DNA from: Actinobacillus porcinus
GTDB taxonomy: Bacteria; Pseudomonadota; Gammaproteobacteria; Enterobacterales; Pasteurellaceae
DNA length: 64,000 nucleotides
NCBI RefSeq assembly: GCF_901764995.1
Contig: NZ_CABFKI010000001.1
Location: forward strand, 62,001-126,000
Direction: 5' to 3'
Shown: piece by piece, positions 1-9,283 of the stretch
How positions within the stretch are numbered: the first letter of the stretch is position 1
How the letters are laid out: every line of letters begins with the position of its first letter
Position numbers and translations under genes: made by a program
The notes under the pieces: model-generated
What the model was told of the DNA's origin: nothing
The model's input: the letters and a program-made list of their open reading frames with translations, nothing else
Database searches by the model: none

Positions 1-30
1 GAAAGGACCTTTCTTGAGAGAACGTGGCAT
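1..30 (-). CDS. rpsS: 30S ribosomal protein S19, N-terminal fragment
   Basis: The first 30 bases, read on the minus strand, start with ATG and encode MPRSLKKGPF, the highly conserved start of ribosomal protein S19. The rest of the gene lies outside the window. It follows rplB by 24 bp, as in the standard S10 operon order (rpsJ, rplC, rplD, rplW, rplB, rpsS). S19 binds the head of the 30S subunit. Confidence 0.9.
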   Translation of the reverse strand, partial: MPRSLKKGPF

Positions 31-54
31 GGCTAATCCTCTTAATTAAATCTA

Positions 55-876
55 TTATTTGCCACGACGACGTACGATGTATTTATCAGTACGTTTGTTG
101 TGACGAGTTTTCTTACCTTTAGTTTGAACGCCCCAAGGAGTTACCGGGTGTTTACCAAAGTTACGACCTTCACCACCACCGTGCGGGTGATCAACCGGGT
201 TCATTGCTGTACCACGAACTGTAGGACGGATACCTCTCCAACGGCTTGCACCGGCTTTACCCAGTACACGCAACATGTGTTCAGAGTTACCTACTTCACC
301 GATAGTAGCAACACACTCAGCTAATACTTTACGCATTTCGCCTGAACGTAAACGTAAAGTTACATAGTTACCTTCACGAGCAATGATTTGTACATACGCA
401 CCGGCAGAACGCGCGATTTGACCGCCTTTACCTGGTTTTAATTCAACGTTATGTACAGTCGAACCAACTGGGATGTTACGCATTGGTAAAGAGTTACCAA
501 CTTTAATTGGCGAGTTTGCACCAGCTTGGATTTGATCGCCTACAGACAGACCTTTAGGTGCTAAGATATAACGGCGTTCACCATCTTTATAAAGCACTAA
601 AGCGATATTTGCAGAACGATTTGGATCATATTCAAGACGCTCAACAACCGCTGGGATATCTAACTTGTTACGTTTGAAATCGATTAAACGGTAATGTTGT
701 TTATGACCACCACCGATATGACGAGTAGTGATACGTCCTAAATTATTACGACCACCAGTTTTAGATTTAGTATCTAATAATGGTGCGTAAGGTTTGCCCT
801 TGTGTAATTCAGGGTTCACGATTTTAACAACGTGACGACGACCAGCGGAGGTCGGCTTACATTTAACGATAGCCAT
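55..876 (-). CDS. rplB: 50S ribosomal protein L2
   Basis: Ribosomal protein L2 of 273 aa, the usual length. It binds 23S rRNA and is needed for subunit joining and peptidyl transferase activity. Diagnostic segments are the N-terminal [17 protein letters not shown] and the C-terminal [19 protein letters not shown], which contains the conserved peptidyl-transferase-site histidine region. It is fifth in the S10 operon, 20 bp after rplW and just before rpsS, with a good ribosome binding site (GGAGGAATAAAG on the minus strand). Confidence 0.98.
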   Translation of the reverse strand: MAIVKCKPTSAGRRHVVKIVNPELHKGKPYAPLLDTKSKTGGRNNLGRITTRHIGGGHKQHYRLIDFKRNKLDIPAVVERLEYDPNRSANIALVLYKDGERRYILAPKGLSVGDQIQAGANSPIKVGNSLPMRNIPVGSTVHNVELKPGKGGQIARSAGAYVQIIAREGNYVTLRLRSGEMRKVLAECVATIGEVGNSEHMLRVLGKAGASRWRGIRPTVRGTAMNPVDHPHGGGEGRNFGKHPVTPWGVQTKGKKTRHNKRTDKYIVRRRGK

Positions 877-896
877 AATTCTTTATTCCTCCGTAA

Positions 897-1202
897 TTAC
901 TCTGCCGCACCTTCAACGAAGTCAAGTGATTGACCTTCTTGAAGAGTAACATAAGCTTTTTTCCAGTCACTGCGGCGACCCATTTTATTACCGCGGCGTT
1001 TGGTTTTACCTTTAACAACAACTGTACGAACTGAATCTACTTTCACTTCAAAAAGTTGTTCAACTGCGTTAGCAATTTCAACTTTATTTGCATCTAATGC
1101 AACTTTGAATACGATAGTATTTGAGCTCTCTGCGTTGTTAGTTGCTTTCTCAGAGATATGTGGTGCTTTAAGCACTTTTAGCAAACGTTCTTGTTGAATC
1201 AC
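897..1202 (-). CDS. rplW: 50S ribosomal protein L23
   Basis: Ribosomal protein L23, 101 aa. It sits at the exit of the peptide tunnel and docks trigger factor and SRP. The sequence shows the family pattern: [20 protein letters not shown] at the N-terminus and [20 protein letters not shown], a basic rRNA-binding loop, in the middle. Its start codon overlaps the 3' end of rplD by 4 bp, indicating translational coupling within the S10 operon. Confidence 0.98.
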   Translation of the reverse strand: MIQQERLLKVLKAPHISEKATNNAESSNTIVFKVALDANKVEIANAVEQLFEVKVDSVRTVVVKGKTKRRGNKMGRRSDWKKAYVTLQEGQSLDFVEGAAE

Positions 1203-1801
1203 GCTAACATCTCCTCAATTTGTTTCACTGCATCAACAGTAACAACCACTTTATCGAAAGCGATTAAGCTTACCGGGTCGATACCTTGCACATCACGTAC
1301 ATCAACTTTGTATAAGTTACGTGCTGCTAAGAATAGATTTTCATCTAAGCTTGCAGTGATGATAAGAGCGTCATTTAACGCCATATCTTTTAATTTTTGT
1401 GCTAATACTTTAGTTTTTGGTGCGTCAATTTCGAATTTCTCAACAACCACTAAGCGGTCTTGACGAACTAATTCAGAAAGAATGCTTTTGATTGCACCAC
1501 GGTACATTTTTTTGTTTACTTTTTGGCTGTGATCTTGTGGTTTCGCAGCAAAAGTAACACCACCCGAACGCCAGATTGGTGATTTGATATCACCGGAACG
1601 CGCGCGGCCTGTACCTTTTTGACGCCAAGGTTTTTTACCTGAACCAGACACTTCAGCACGAGTTTTTTGTGCGCGTGAACCTTGACGAGCACCTGCTGCG
1701 TATGCAACAACTACTTGGTGGATTAACGCTTCGTTAAACTCACGTCCGAAGGTAGTTTCAGAAACAGTTAGTGCGTTTGCACCTACAACTTGTAATTCCA
1801 T
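1199..1801 (-). CDS. rplD: 50S ribosomal protein L4
   Basis: Ribosomal protein L4, 200 aa, normal for gamma-proteobacteria. It has the tunnel-lining basic loop (around residues 40-95, containing [19 protein letters not shown]). In the enteric relatives L4 is also the autogenous regulator of this operon, acting on the S10 leader, which is visible at 2772-2952. It lies 15 bp after rplC and overlaps rplW by 4 bp. Confidence 0.98.
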   Translation of the reverse strand: MELQVVGANALTVSETTFGREFNEALIHQVVVAYAAGARQGSRAQKTRAEVSGSGKKPWRQKGTGRARSGDIKSPIWRSGGVTFAAKPQDHSQKVNKKMYRGAIKSILSELVRQDRLVVVEKFEIDAPKTKVLAQKLKDMALNDALIITASLDENLFLAARNLYKVDVRDVQGIDPVSLIAFDKVVVTVDAVKQIEEMLA

Positions 1802-1816
1802 CTCTATCTCCTAGAC

Positions 1817-2443
1817 TTATGCTTTAACTGCTGGTTTCACGATAACATCACTATTAGTTGCGCCCGGAACGGCACCTTTAACTAATAATAATTTACGCTC
1901 AGCATCTACACGAACAACTTCAAGTGATTGAACAGTTACACGCTCAGCACCTAAGTGTCCAGCCATTTTTTTACCTTTAAACACACGACCCGGAGTTTGG
2001 TTTTGACCAATAGAACCAAGTACACGATGTGATAAAGAGTTACCATGTGTAGCATCTTGAGTACGGAAGTTCCAACGTTTAACACCACCTTGGAAACCTT
2101 TACCTTTAGACGTACCGGTAACATCAACTTTTTTAACATCTGTAAAGATGTCAACATTAATTTCTTGACCTAAAGTGAATTCTTCACCTTCAGTACGAAA
2201 TTCCCATAAACCGCGACCAGCTTCAACACCTGCTTTCACGAAATGACCTGCTTCAGGCTTAGTTACACGACTTGCTTTTTTTGAGCCAGTTGTAACTTGA
2301 ACTGCAGTATAGCCATCGTTTTCAAGAGTTTTAACTTGAGTTACGCGGTTGGCTTCGATTTCGATAACGGTAACTGGAATTGACACGCCGTCTTCAGTGA
2401 AAACGCGGGTCATACCAACTTTACGACCGACTAAACCAATCAT
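1817..2443 (-). CDS. rplC: 50S ribosomal protein L3
   Basis: Ribosomal protein L3, 208 aa. It is an early-assembling 23S rRNA binder whose internal loop reaches the peptidyl transferase centre ([18 protein letters not shown], about residues 142-159). The N-terminal [19 protein letters not shown] is typical. In many bacteria the Gln in the GxNQTPGR-like loop is methylated by PrmB. Second gene of the S10 operon, 16 bp from rpsJ. Confidence 0.98.
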   Translation of the reverse strand: MIGLVGRKVGMTRVFTEDGVSIPVTVIEIEANRVTQVKTLENDGYTAVQVTTGSKKASRVTKPEAGHFVKAGVEAGRGLWEFRTEGEEFTLGQEINVDIFTDVKKVDVTGTSKGKGFQGGVKRWNFRTQDATHGNSLSHRVLGSIGQNQTPGRVFKGKKMAGHLGAERVTVQSLEVVRVDAERKLLLVKGAVPGATNSDVIVKPAVKA

Positions 2444-2459
2444 TGTAATAACCTCTTAA

Positions 2460-2952
<493 letters not shown>

Positions 2953-2958
2953 TTGTGA

Positions 2959-2986
2959 ATTATACTCATCTCGGCATAAATTGCAA
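2959..2986 (-). promoter_or_regulatory. Sigma-70 promoter of the S10 operon
   Basis: On the minus strand there is a perfect -10 box TATAAT (2959-2964) and a -35-like TTGCAA (2981-2986) with a 16-bp spacer. This predicts transcription starting near 2952, about 180 nt before rpsJ. Confidence 0.75.
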
Positions 2987-3008
2987 GCTTTTATAATAAA
3001 AATTTAAA

Positions 3009-3141
3009 GATGAAATGGCGGTTGGTGAGCTTGTCGAACCACGGTTAGTGAGCCTGTCGAACTATAAGACATTTCAGCGTTTACTGCACAAGACTTACGT
3101 TTCGACAAGCTCAACGACCGTCTTGCACAACTGTTATATAA
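3009..3141. repeat. Twin-hairpin intergenic repeat, copy 1
   Basis: First of six copies of an intergenic repeat family in this window. Half A is a GAAATG...CATTTC hairpin whose loop carries GGTTGGTGAGCTTGTCGAAC; here the loop core occurs twice in tandem (CTTGTCGAACC and CCTGTCGAACT). Half B starts at GCACAAGAC (3086) with loop TTTCGACAAGCTCAACGACC. The two loops are complementary to each other. It lies between mtlR and the S10 promoter. Confidence 0.85.
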
Positions 3142-3178
3142 TCAAAAACCGGCTAAAAATAACCGCACTTTTTGCTGT

Positions 3179-3694
3179 TTACAGCGGACTTTCAATCGCC
3201 AACTGACGATAAATCTCAGTAATCGTCAAAATTAAACAAGAACGCACTAAATTTTCTTTACGTTGCTGTTTCATTTTGCCCACTAATGTCGAAAGATCCT
3301 CCACCATTTCTTCTGTCGGCAACAATGCTTTATCTTTAAAAGATTGTAGCTCGTGCGTAAAACTCAAAATCAGTTCATCGGCAAAATAATGCTCATCCAC
3401 ATCATTGTTAAGCTGTTCTTTTAATTGCAAAAATGCCGTAATATCTTCAAAGATATCCTGAGAAATAACACCCAACCCCAGCAACACTTTTAACCGAATA
3501 CTCAAGGCTGCCAAAGGGCCGGAGGTTTCAAACAAGCTGTCCACCACAGACTTCACCGCAAAATCATTTTTGCGAAACACTTTATTGATCAGGCAATCCA
3601 CCGCTTCATCAAACAATGCCACCGCTGCGGTCACAAAACCACGGATTGACGCTGCATCGTTGAGTTTTTCGTAAATAAGATCATCTGATAGCAC
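3179..3694 (-). CDS. mtlR: Mannitol operon repressor MtlR
   Basis: A 171-aa all-helical protein of the MtlR/MltR family. It has no helix-turn-helix DNA-binding domain, and in E. coli it represses mtl expression indirectly. Family-like segments include FRKNDFAVKSVVDSLFETSG and PLAALSIRLKVLLGLGVI (about residues 60-97). It is the last gene of mtlA-mtlD-mtlR, the same order as in E. coli. A strong stem-loop at 3722-3761 separates it from mtlD, so it is probably expressed at a lower level or from read-through. Confidence 0.88.
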   Translation of the reverse strand: MLSDDLIYEKLNDAASIRGFVTAAVALFDEAVDCLINKVFRKNDFAVKSVVDSLFETSGPLAALSIRLKVLLGLGVISQDIFEDITAFLQLKEQLNNDVDEHYFADELILSFTHELQSFKDKALLPTEEMVEDLSTLVGKMKQQRKENLVRSCLILTITEIYRQLAIESPL

Positions 3695-3721
3695 AATAAA
3701 ATCCTTTGAAAAAATGAAGAT

Positions 3722-3761
3722 AAAGCGCGGTCAAAATCTCTTATATTTTTAACCGCGCTTT
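3722..3761. terminator. Hairpin made of paired AAAGCGCGGT, between mtlD and mtlR
   Basis: Ten-base perfect stem AAAGCGCGGT (3722-3731) / ACCGCGCTTT (3752-3761), flanked by T/A runs on both sides, in the 74-bp gap after mtlD. Each arm differs by one transition from the uptake signal AAGTGCGGT. It probably attenuates mtlR transcription. Confidence 0.7.
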
Positions 3762-3768
3762 TTATTAG

Positions 3769-4914
3769 TTACGCATTATATGCCGCGGCAATACGCTCAA
3801 TCACCGCATTATCTTGTAATTCCGTGTATTTTTTCACCGTTTCTACCACACCATTATCCGCCAAGGATTGTGCCAGTTCAATCGCTTGCGGATCATTTTC
3901 GTTACGATATTTTAATGCTGTTGCGATGGCGCGCACTAAATTATCATTCGGTAAACCATATTCCAAGGTTCCACGTAATGGCTTGATCAAACGATCGTTA
4001 TAGCTTAATTTGCGTAATGGTTCACGCCCCACACGATCCACATCATCCACCAAATACGGATTAGCAAAACGTTTTAAGATCTTCTCGATATAAGCGGCAT
4101 GTGCTTGTGGATCAAAACCATAACGTTTGATCAAAACAGCACCGCTTTCTTGCATCACCGATTTCACAAAAGCTTTTACATCCGCATCTTCAATACTCTC
4201 TTTGACGAACTGATAACCTTTTGATTTTCCATAATAAGAAGTCACCGCATGACCTGTATTTAAGGTAAATAATTTACGCTCAACAAAAGCCATTAAGTTA
4301 TCCGTTTGCTCCATCCCGTTAATAGCGGGAATGTCCCCTTTAAACTGGGTTTTATCCACAATCCATTCGCTAAATTCTTCCACTGTCACCAATAAAGGAT
4401 CGTTCTCATCAGGTTGCACAGGCGGCACAATACGGTCAACGGCACTATCCACAAAGCCAATTAAAGCATCAACTTGCTCTTTGATAGCCGGGTTTAAATG
4501 GGTGAAAACCTGCTCTTTTAAGAAAGTCGTGCCGCGCACCATATTTTCACAGGCAATAATATTTAAGGGTTTGGTATTGCCACTTGCCAAACGTGCTTCT
4601 AAGGCTTTTGCAACGGTGCCGGCAATAATTTTTAATACGTTTGGACCAACCGCCGTTGTCACCAAATCCACTTCATTAAATAACGCAATAATCGCCGCTT
4701 CATCTTTAGAATTAACTCCCGTGACATTTTTTACTTGCTCAACGGTATTCACACTGTCGCCGACAATTTTCACGCCATAAGTGCGGTTCGTTTTGAGCAA
4801 GTTTATAACGCTTTCGTTCACATCGGCAAAAATGACTTCTACGTTACTGTCCGCTAATAATTTTCCAATAAAGCCACGACCGATATTACCCGCGCCGAAA
4901 TGTAATGCTTTCAT
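3769..4914 (-). CDS. mtlD: Mannitol-1-phosphate 5-dehydrogenase
   Basis: Cytoplasmic NAD-dependent enzyme converting mannitol-1-phosphate, delivered by MtlA, into fructose-6-phosphate. It has 381 aa (E. coli 382). The N-terminal Rossmann motif is [15 protein letters not shown] (residues 6-20). The long-chain dehydrogenase core includes [11 protein letters not shown] (about 219-229), with the catalytic region around the conserved Lys/His. It follows mtlA after 52 bp that contain a stable hairpin. Confidence 0.97.
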   Translation of the reverse strand: MKALHFGAGNIGRGFIGKLLADSNVEVIFADVNESVINLLKTNRTYGVKIVGDSVNTVEQVKNVTGVNSKDEAAIIALFNEVDLVTTAVGPNVLKIIAGTVAKALEARLASGNTKPLNIIACENMVRGTTFLKEQVFTHLNPAIKEQVDALIGFVDSAVDRIVPPVQPDENDPLLVTVEEFSEWIVDKTQFKGDIPAINGMEQTDNLMAFVERKLFTLNTGHAVTSYYGKSKGYQFVKESIEDADVKAFVKSVMQESGAVLIKRYGFDPQAHAAYIEKILKRFANPYLVDDVDRVGREPLRKLSYNDRLIKPLRGTLEYGLPNDNLVRAIATALKYRNENDPQAIELAQSLADNGVVETVKKYTELQDNAVIERIAAAYNA

Positions 4915-4938
4915 TTAAATCTTCTCCGAAATTATGCG

Positions 4939-4961
4939 TAGGGCAAATTACATTTGCCCTA
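4939..4961. repeat. Intercistronic hairpin between mtlA and mtlD
   Basis: Ten-base perfect inverted repeat TAGGGCAAAT / ATTTGCCCTA with a 3-nt loop, extended outward by ATGC/GCAT with a bulge. No T-run follows it, so it more likely stabilises the 3' end of the mtlA message or lowers read-through than terminates fully. Confidence 0.65.
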
Positions 4962-4966
4962 GCATC

Positions 4967-6841
4967 TTATGCTTTTAACAACTCAAGTACTTTATTCACA
5001 TCATTGGTTGAGGTGAGTAATTCAATCGCTTCTTCGCTGTCTAATGCGTTTGTAATCGCTGATACGACTTGGATATGCTCATTGTTACGTGCCGCAATAC
5101 CAATCACCAATTTCGCTACGCCGTCTTCATCATCGGTAAAACGTACACCGGCCGGATATTGGCAAACGACTACACCGGTTTTAAGCACCGCATCTTTGGC
5201 TTCAATAGTACCGTGTGGCACAGCGACCCCTTCGCCAAGGTAAGTCGAAACCAATTTTTCGCGCTCAAACATGGCATCCACATAGCTTGGTTGCACAAAA
5301 CCGGCTTTAACAAGTTGCTCACCGGCAAAGCGAATGGCATCAAATTTGTCCGTTGCTTCTAAGCCCAAGAAGATTTGCTCAGGTTTCAAACTAAAGGTTG
5401 TGCCATTAACCGAAATTTCATCCGCTTTGGCTTCTGTCGCAGGGGCTTTTTCATCAAAATTCGCTTTTAAATCATTCACTAAACTGTCATAGAATTTGTT
5501 ATCTAAGAAGTTTGTTAATGATAAATGCATGGCGTTTGGTACTTGTTTTTTCGCACGTAAGGTTAAGTCTTGATGGGTAATCACTAAACGCGCATCTTCA
5601 GGTAAATCGTTGATCGCACAGTTTGCTACTTCAATTGGTAAACCTGCATCTTTCACTTTTTTACGCAACATACTTGCGCCCATTGCGCTTGAACCCATAC
5701 CCGCATCACAAGAAACGAAGATTTTTTTCAAGCCGTTGTAATCGGTCACTTGTTGTTGGCTCGCACCGCCTTTCATCGCTTTTGATGCCGCTTGTGCTTC
5801 TTCTAATTTGCCGGCATCTTCTTCTTTTTGTAATTTCACAAAGAATGAAGCAATCACAAAAGACACCGCAGTTGCCGCAATAACAGAGAGAATCACCCCC
5901 ATGAAAGACGCTTTTGGTGTCATCGCTAATACCGCAATGATTGAACCTGGTGAAGCGGGTGCCTGTAAACCGGCATTGAATAACACTAATGTGAATACGC
6001 CTGTCGCACCACCTGCAATCACTGCAAGGATTAAGCGCGGGTTCATTAACACATAAGGGAAATAAATTTCGTGGATACCACCGAAGAAGTGGATAATCGC
6101 TGCACCGCCTGATGTTTGTTTAGCTGAACCTTTACCGAATAACATATAGGCTAACAACACACCTAGACCCGGGCCTGGGTTCGCTTCAATTAAGAAGAAG
6201 ACAGATTGACCAAATTCTTGTGCTTGTTGGATACCTAACGGCGAGAAAATACCGTGGTTAATGGCGTTATTTAAGAATAGGATTTTCGCAGGTTCCACGA
6301 AGATTGAGGTTAACGGCAATAAGCCTGCGTTAACTAAGACATCCACACCGGCCGCTAACCAGCTAGAGATCACTTTTACTGCCGGTCCCACAACCCAGAA
6401 GAACAAAATAGCTAAAATCATCCCAATGATACCTGATGAGAAGTTATTCACTAACATCTCAAAACCACTTTTGATTTTGCCATCTGCCCATTTGTCAAAA
6501 TGTTTGATTGCCCAACCGCCAGTCGGACCTGCAATCATTGCGCCTAGGAACATTGGGATATCCGTTCCCACAATCACACCTGCAGTGGTAATCGCGCCCA
6601 CAACCGCACCGCGATCGCCGCCCACTAATTTACCACCGGTATAACCAATTAAAAGGGGTAATAAATACGTAATCATCGGCCCAACGAGTTTTGCCAATTG
6701 CTCATTCGGCAACCAACCTGTTGGAATAAAAAGCGCGGTGATAAACCCCCACGCAATAAATGCACCGATATTCGGCATCACCATATTTGATAGGAAACGT
6801 CCAAAACTTTGGATTTTCACTTTAGCACTTGCTGATAACAT
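4967..6841 (-). CDS. mtlA: Mannitol-specific PTS enzyme IICBA
   Basis: Inner-membrane phosphotransferase permease that imports mannitol and phosphorylates it to mannitol-1-phosphate. It has 624 aa (E. coli 637) with all three domains fused: the membrane IIC domain (about 1-340), the IIB domain with phosphocysteine C378 in IFVSCDAGMGSSAMG, and the IIA domain with phosphohistidine H543 in GVAVPHGTIEAK. The IIC motif GGIHEIYFPY for substrate binding is present. Three perfect CRP sites lie upstream, so the operon should be under catabolite control. Confidence 0.98.
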   Translation of the reverse strand: MLSASAKVKIQSFGRFLSNMVMPNIGAFIAWGFITALFIPTGWLPNEQLAKLVGPMITYLLPLLIGYTGGKLVGGDRGAVVGAITTAGVIVGTDIPMFLGAMIAGPTGGWAIKHFDKWADGKIKSGFEMLVNNFSSGIIGMILAILFFWVVGPAVKVISSWLAAGVDVLVNAGLLPLTSIFVEPAKILFLNNAINHGIFSPLGIQQAQEFGQSVFFLIEANPGPGLGVLLAYMLFGKGSAKQTSGGAAIIHFFGGIHEIYFPYVLMNPRLILAVIAGGATGVFTLVLFNAGLQAPASPGSIIAVLAMTPKASFMGVILSVIAATAVSFVIASFFVKLQKEEDAGKLEEAQAASKAMKGGASQQQVTDYNGLKKIFVSCDAGMGSSAMGASMLRKKVKDAGLPIEVANCAINDLPEDARLVITHQDLTLRAKKQVPNAMHLSLTNFLDNKFYDSLVNDLKANFDEKAPATEAKADEISVNGTTFSLKPEQIFLGLEATDKFDAIRFAGEQLVKAGFVQPSYVDAMFEREKLVSTYLGEGVAVPHGTIEAKDAVLKTGVVVCQYPAGVRFTDDEDGVAKLVIGIAARNNEHIQVVSAITNALDSEEAIELLTSTNDVNKVLELLKA

Positions 6842-6930
6842 TTGATTTCTCCAATAAATAAGAAAACGGATTTTTGATGTGCTGAAAATAGCATAAGGAA
6901 AATCAAAGCCGAAATTGTTTTGATGAGATC

Positions 6931-6946
6931 TGTGATCCTGATCACA
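6931..6946 (-). promoter_or_regulatory. CRP site 1 upstream of mtlA
   Basis: TGTGATCCTGATCACA, both half-sites (TGTGA/TCACA) perfect, centred about 97 bp upstream of the mtlA start. First of three sites spaced 44 and 40 bp centre to centre, that is about four helical turns each. Confidence 0.85.
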
Positions 6947-6974
6947 AAATATTTTTTGGTCTCTTTTTTAAAAA

Positions 6975-6990
6975 TGTGACGAAGATCACA
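6975..6990 (-). promoter_or_regulatory. CRP site 2 upstream of mtlA
   Basis: TGTGACGAAGATCACA, both CRP half-sites perfect. It lies on the same face of the helix as the neighbouring sites (44 and 40 bp apart). Confidence 0.85.
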
Positions 6991-7014
6991 GTTTTAAATG
7001 ATTAGCGAAAATTT

Positions 7015-7030
7015 TGTGATCTACATCACA
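7015..7030 (-). promoter_or_regulatory. CRP site 3 upstream of mtlA
   Basis: TGTGATCTACATCACA, both CRP half-sites perfect, farthest from mtlA and immediately next to the stem-loop at 7033. Confidence 0.85.
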
Positions 7031-7032
7031 AA

Positions 7033-7071
7033 AAAGCGCGGTGAAAAAACATTATTTTTCTACCGCGCTTT
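7033..7071. terminator. Paired AAAGCGCGGT hairpin upstream of mtlA
   Basis: Perfect stem AAAGCGCGGT (7033-7042) / ACCGCGCTTT (7062-7071) with an AT-rich loop and flanking A/T runs. It could insulate the mtl promoter from transcription coming from the selC/integrase side. It uses the same stem sequence as the hairpins at 3722 and 22446. Confidence 0.65.
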
Positions 7072-7103
7072 AAATGGTTAATAATATTCATATTTAAGAA
7101 ATC

Positions 7104-7150
7104 CCTAGCAGGAATCGTGCTAGGTTCATTAAGCCCAGCCTCGCTGAGGC
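7104..7150. repeat. Two adjacent stable hairpins near the integrase remnant
   Basis: CCTAGCA (7104-7110) / TGCTAGG (7118-7124) forms a 7-bp stem. GCCTC (7138-7142) / GAGGC (7146-7150) forms a second, followed by a run of A. The first resembles the opening hairpin (CCTAG...CTAGG) of the 105-bp structured repeat at 39230 and 41462. Function unknown; it may be a remnant of a mobile element end. Confidence 0.5.
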
Positions 7151-7161
7151 CGAAAAAAACA

Positions 7162-7231
7162 CTATTATGTGACATTTGCACAAAGCTTAAATGACGGTTG
7201 GTGAGCTTGTTGAACTATAAGCCATTTGCCT
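7162..7231. repeat. Twin-hairpin repeat, half copy 2
   Basis: Contains the repeat end TATTATGT...TTGCACAAAGCT, then AAATGACGGTTGGTGAGCTTGTTGAACTATAAGCCATTT split over half A only. It is diverged (TTGTTGAA instead of TTGTCGAA). It marks the exact point where similarity to an integrase stops in the adjacent pseudogene. Confidence 0.75.
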
Positions 7232-7552
7232 AGCTTTTCATTCATTGCGCCCTGAAATGCGTCTTTAAATGCGTTATCCTGTTCTCGGTGTTGAACTGGG
7301 TCTATATTTTGCGCCAGTAAGGCGCGCGCCTGTGCGTGTCGTTCTCTTGCTTGCTTTAGGGATATTTCCGGATAAGCCCCCAAAGTAATGTTATTTTTCT
7401 TTTTGGTGTAAGGTCTGTTGTAGTTAAAAACAAAGACCTTTGAACCAGTTAGAACGCACAATTAAACGCAACCCGCCACCATCAGTAAGGGGATAATCTT
7501 TATCCTTGCTCTTGGCTTGCTTGATTTTTGTATCTGTTAGCTTGTATTGCAT
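7225..7552 (-). pseudogene. Tyrosine integrase remnant (N-terminal arm-binding domain)
   Basis: Read from ATG at 7552 the frame gives MQYKLTDTKIKQAKSKDKDY, then PLTDGGGLRLIVRSN, and stops early. In another frame it continues as GSKVFVFNYNRPYTKKKNN, ITLGAYPEISLKQARERHAQ and ARALLAQNIDPVQHREQ. Joined, these are the N-terminal DUF4102-type arm-binding domain of phage/island P4-type integrases (TDGGGL, LGAYPEISLKQAR motifs). One frameshift near residue 35 and loss of the whole catalytic domain make it a pseudogene. Its 3' end runs into the intergenic repeat at 7231. It lies just 3' of selC in the same orientation, the usual place for an integrase using that tRNA gene as its attachment site. Confidence 0.85.
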
Positions 7553-7570
7553 TGTGTTTTCTCATTGAAA

Positions 7571-7661
7571 AAGTAACAAGGATTTCAATATCAGCTCGTA
7601 AAAATTAACGTACTCTGAAGCCTGTTTGTAAAAGGGTCTATCCAAAAATAAGTAACAAGGA
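7571..7661. repeat. Direct repeats AAGTAACAAGGA, possible integrase arm sites
   Basis: Two perfect copies of the 12-mer AAGTAACAAGGA at 7571-7582 and 7650-7661, spaced 79 bp start to start, between the integrase remnant and selC. Short direct repeats at this position are typical arm-type binding sites of tyrosine integrases; that role is inferred. Confidence 0.5.
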
Positions 7662-7707
7662 ATTTTGCTATTTTTGTTGATTTCTGTTTACGTTAGGAAA
7701 GGTTTAG

Positions 7708-7802
7708 TGGCGGAAGGGAATGGGAGTCGAACCCACCCGAGAACGCTGGCGTCCTCAACAGGATTTGAAGTCCTGCCACCTCACCGGAGATGACGCCCTT
7801 CC
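7708..7802 (-). tRNA. selC: tRNA-Sec (anticodon TCA)
   Basis: A 95-nt selenocysteine tRNA including an encoded CCA end (7708-7710). The acceptor strand starts GGAAGGG and pairs with CCCTTCC, the long variable arm GGACGCCAGCGTTC is typical of tRNA-Sec, and the anticodon loop CTTCAAA has TCA (7766-7768), which reads UGA. The T arm is GGGTTCGACTCCC. It is divergent from selA-selB, 95 bp away, so the whole selenocysteine decoding kit except selD lies together. Confidence 0.97.
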
Positions 7803-7897
7803 GAAAGGTGACGTTACTCTAACCGATTATTTAAGTGCGGTCAAATTTTGCGATATAATGACATCCATTTTCAACACAAGATCAAAAAACGAGAGCC

Positions 7898-9283
7898 ATG
7901 ATGACCGCACTTTTTCGCCAACTGCCTTCTGTGGATAAATTACTCAAACTGCCGCAAGGCGAACAACTTATTGCTGAATTTGGGCATAGTGCCGTGGTCA
8001 ATGTGTGTCGAAAACTCATTGAACAAGGTCGCGAAGCCATTAAATCAACGCAGCAACTTCCACCCTATTTTGCTGAAATTGACCGCACTTTGGCGGAAAT
8101 TCAACGCCAATTAACCCAACAAAGCCAAGTTCAAATTCAAGCGGTACATAATTTAACCGGTACTGTATTGCATACCAACCTTGGGCGTGCTTTATGGGCA
8201 GAAAGCGCACAGCAGGCGGCATTGCAGGCAATGGGCGGCAATGTGGCACTGGAATATGATTTAGAAGACGGTCGCCGCAGTCATCGGGATAATTATATTA
8301 GCGATTTGATTTTTGCGTTGACGGGAGCGGAAGCGGCTTGTGTGGTGAATAACAATGCGGCTGCGGTTTTGCTGATGTTAGCGACCTTTGCGAAAGGCAA
8401 GGAAGTGATTATTTCTCGTGGCGAGCTCATTGAAATCGGCGGTGCATTTCGTATTCCCGATATTATGGCACAAGCAGGTTGTACGCTGGTGGAAGTGGGA
8501 ACAACCAATCGTACCCATTTAAAAGATTATCGCAACGCAATCAACGAAAATACTGCCTTTTTAATGAAAGTTCATAGCAGTAACTACCAAATTTGTGGTT
8601 TTACTTCTGCGGTAGAAGAGGCGGAACTTGTCGCTTTGGGGCAAGAATTCAATATTCCCGTCATCAGTGATTTAGGCAGTGGCGCATTGGTTGATTTAAG
8701 CCAATATCACCTTCCCAAAGAGCCAACCGTACAAGAAAAACTCGTACAAGGCGTGGATTTAATTTCGTTTTCGGGGGATAAATTATTGGGTGGCGTGCAA
8801 GCCGGTATTATTGTCGGTAAAAAAGCATTAATAGATCAACTCCAAGCACATCCGTTAAAACGCGTTTTGCGCTGTGATAAAGCAATTTTAGCGGGTTTAG
8901 AAGCGACTTTACGTTTATATCTTCAACCCGAAAAACTCGCGGAAAAATTGCCTACTTTGCGTTTACTCACACAATCTCTTGATACATTGCAATATAAAGC
9001 GGAACAGGTTAAAGCGCGGTTAGAAAAACAATTAAATTCGGCGTATTCCTTGCAAATCGAAGCTAGTTCGGCACAAATCGGTAGCGGTTCGCAACCTATG
9101 GCGCAAATTCCCTCTCTTGCGGTAACCATTGCCGAAAAGAGTGGAAAATTAACCGCACTTTTAGCTCGCTTTAAAACCTTAACTACGCCAATGATTGCGC
9201 GAGTTGAACAGGGTAAAATTTGGTTAGATATGCGTTCTGTTGCGGATACAGATGCTTTATTTAAAACGTTGGAAGAACTATGA
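7898..9283 (+). CDS. selA: L-seryl-tRNA(Sec) selenium transferase
   Basis: PLP-dependent enzyme converting seryl-tRNA(Sec) to selenocysteyl-tRNA(Sec) with selenophosphate. It has 461 aa, the normal length. The PLP lysine lies in [18 protein letters not shown] (K at about residue 295), and the N-terminal tRNA-binding domain and [16 protein letters not shown] are typical. The start could be ATG 7898 or the adjacent ATG 7901. It overlaps selB by 4 bp (ATGA), so the two are coupled. An uptake signal lies in the first codons. Confidence 0.97.
   Translation: MMTALFRQLPSVDKLLKLPQGEQLIAEFGHSAVVNVCRKLIEQGREAIKSTQQLPPYFAEIDRTLAEIQRQLTQQSQVQIQAVHNLTGTVLHTNLGRALWAESAQQAALQAMGGNVALEYDLEDGRRSHRDNYISDLIFALTGAEAACVVNNNAAAVLLMLATFAKGKEVIISRGELIEIGGAFRIPDIMAQAGCTLVEVGTTNRTHLKDYRNAINENTAFLMKVHSSNYQICGFTSAVEEAELVALGQEFNIPVISDLGSGALVDLSQYHLPKEPTVQEKLVQGVDLISFSGDKLLGGVQAGIIVGKKALIDQLQAHPLKRVLRCDKAILAGLEATLRLYLQPEKLAEKLPTLRLLTQSLDTLQYKAEQVKARLEKQLNSAYSLQIEASSAQIGSGSQPMAQIPSLAVTIAEKSGKLTALLARFKTLTTPMIARVEQGKIWLDMRSVADTDALFKTLEEL

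Noticed and set aside
3015-3206. Small plus-strand ORF in the repeat before mtlR
   Set aside because: It encodes only translated twin-hairpin repeat sequence and overlaps the mtlR end; similar phantom frames appear at other repeat copies.
7165-7461. Intact 98-aa gene
   Set aside because: The first part is integrase-like in a shifted frame and the last 20 or so residues are translated repeat sequence, so it is a fragment of a broken integrase rather than a gene of its own.
7708-7938. ORF across selC and the start of selA
   Set aside because: It reads through the tRNA gene; the sequence is fully explained by tRNA-Sec and the selA start.
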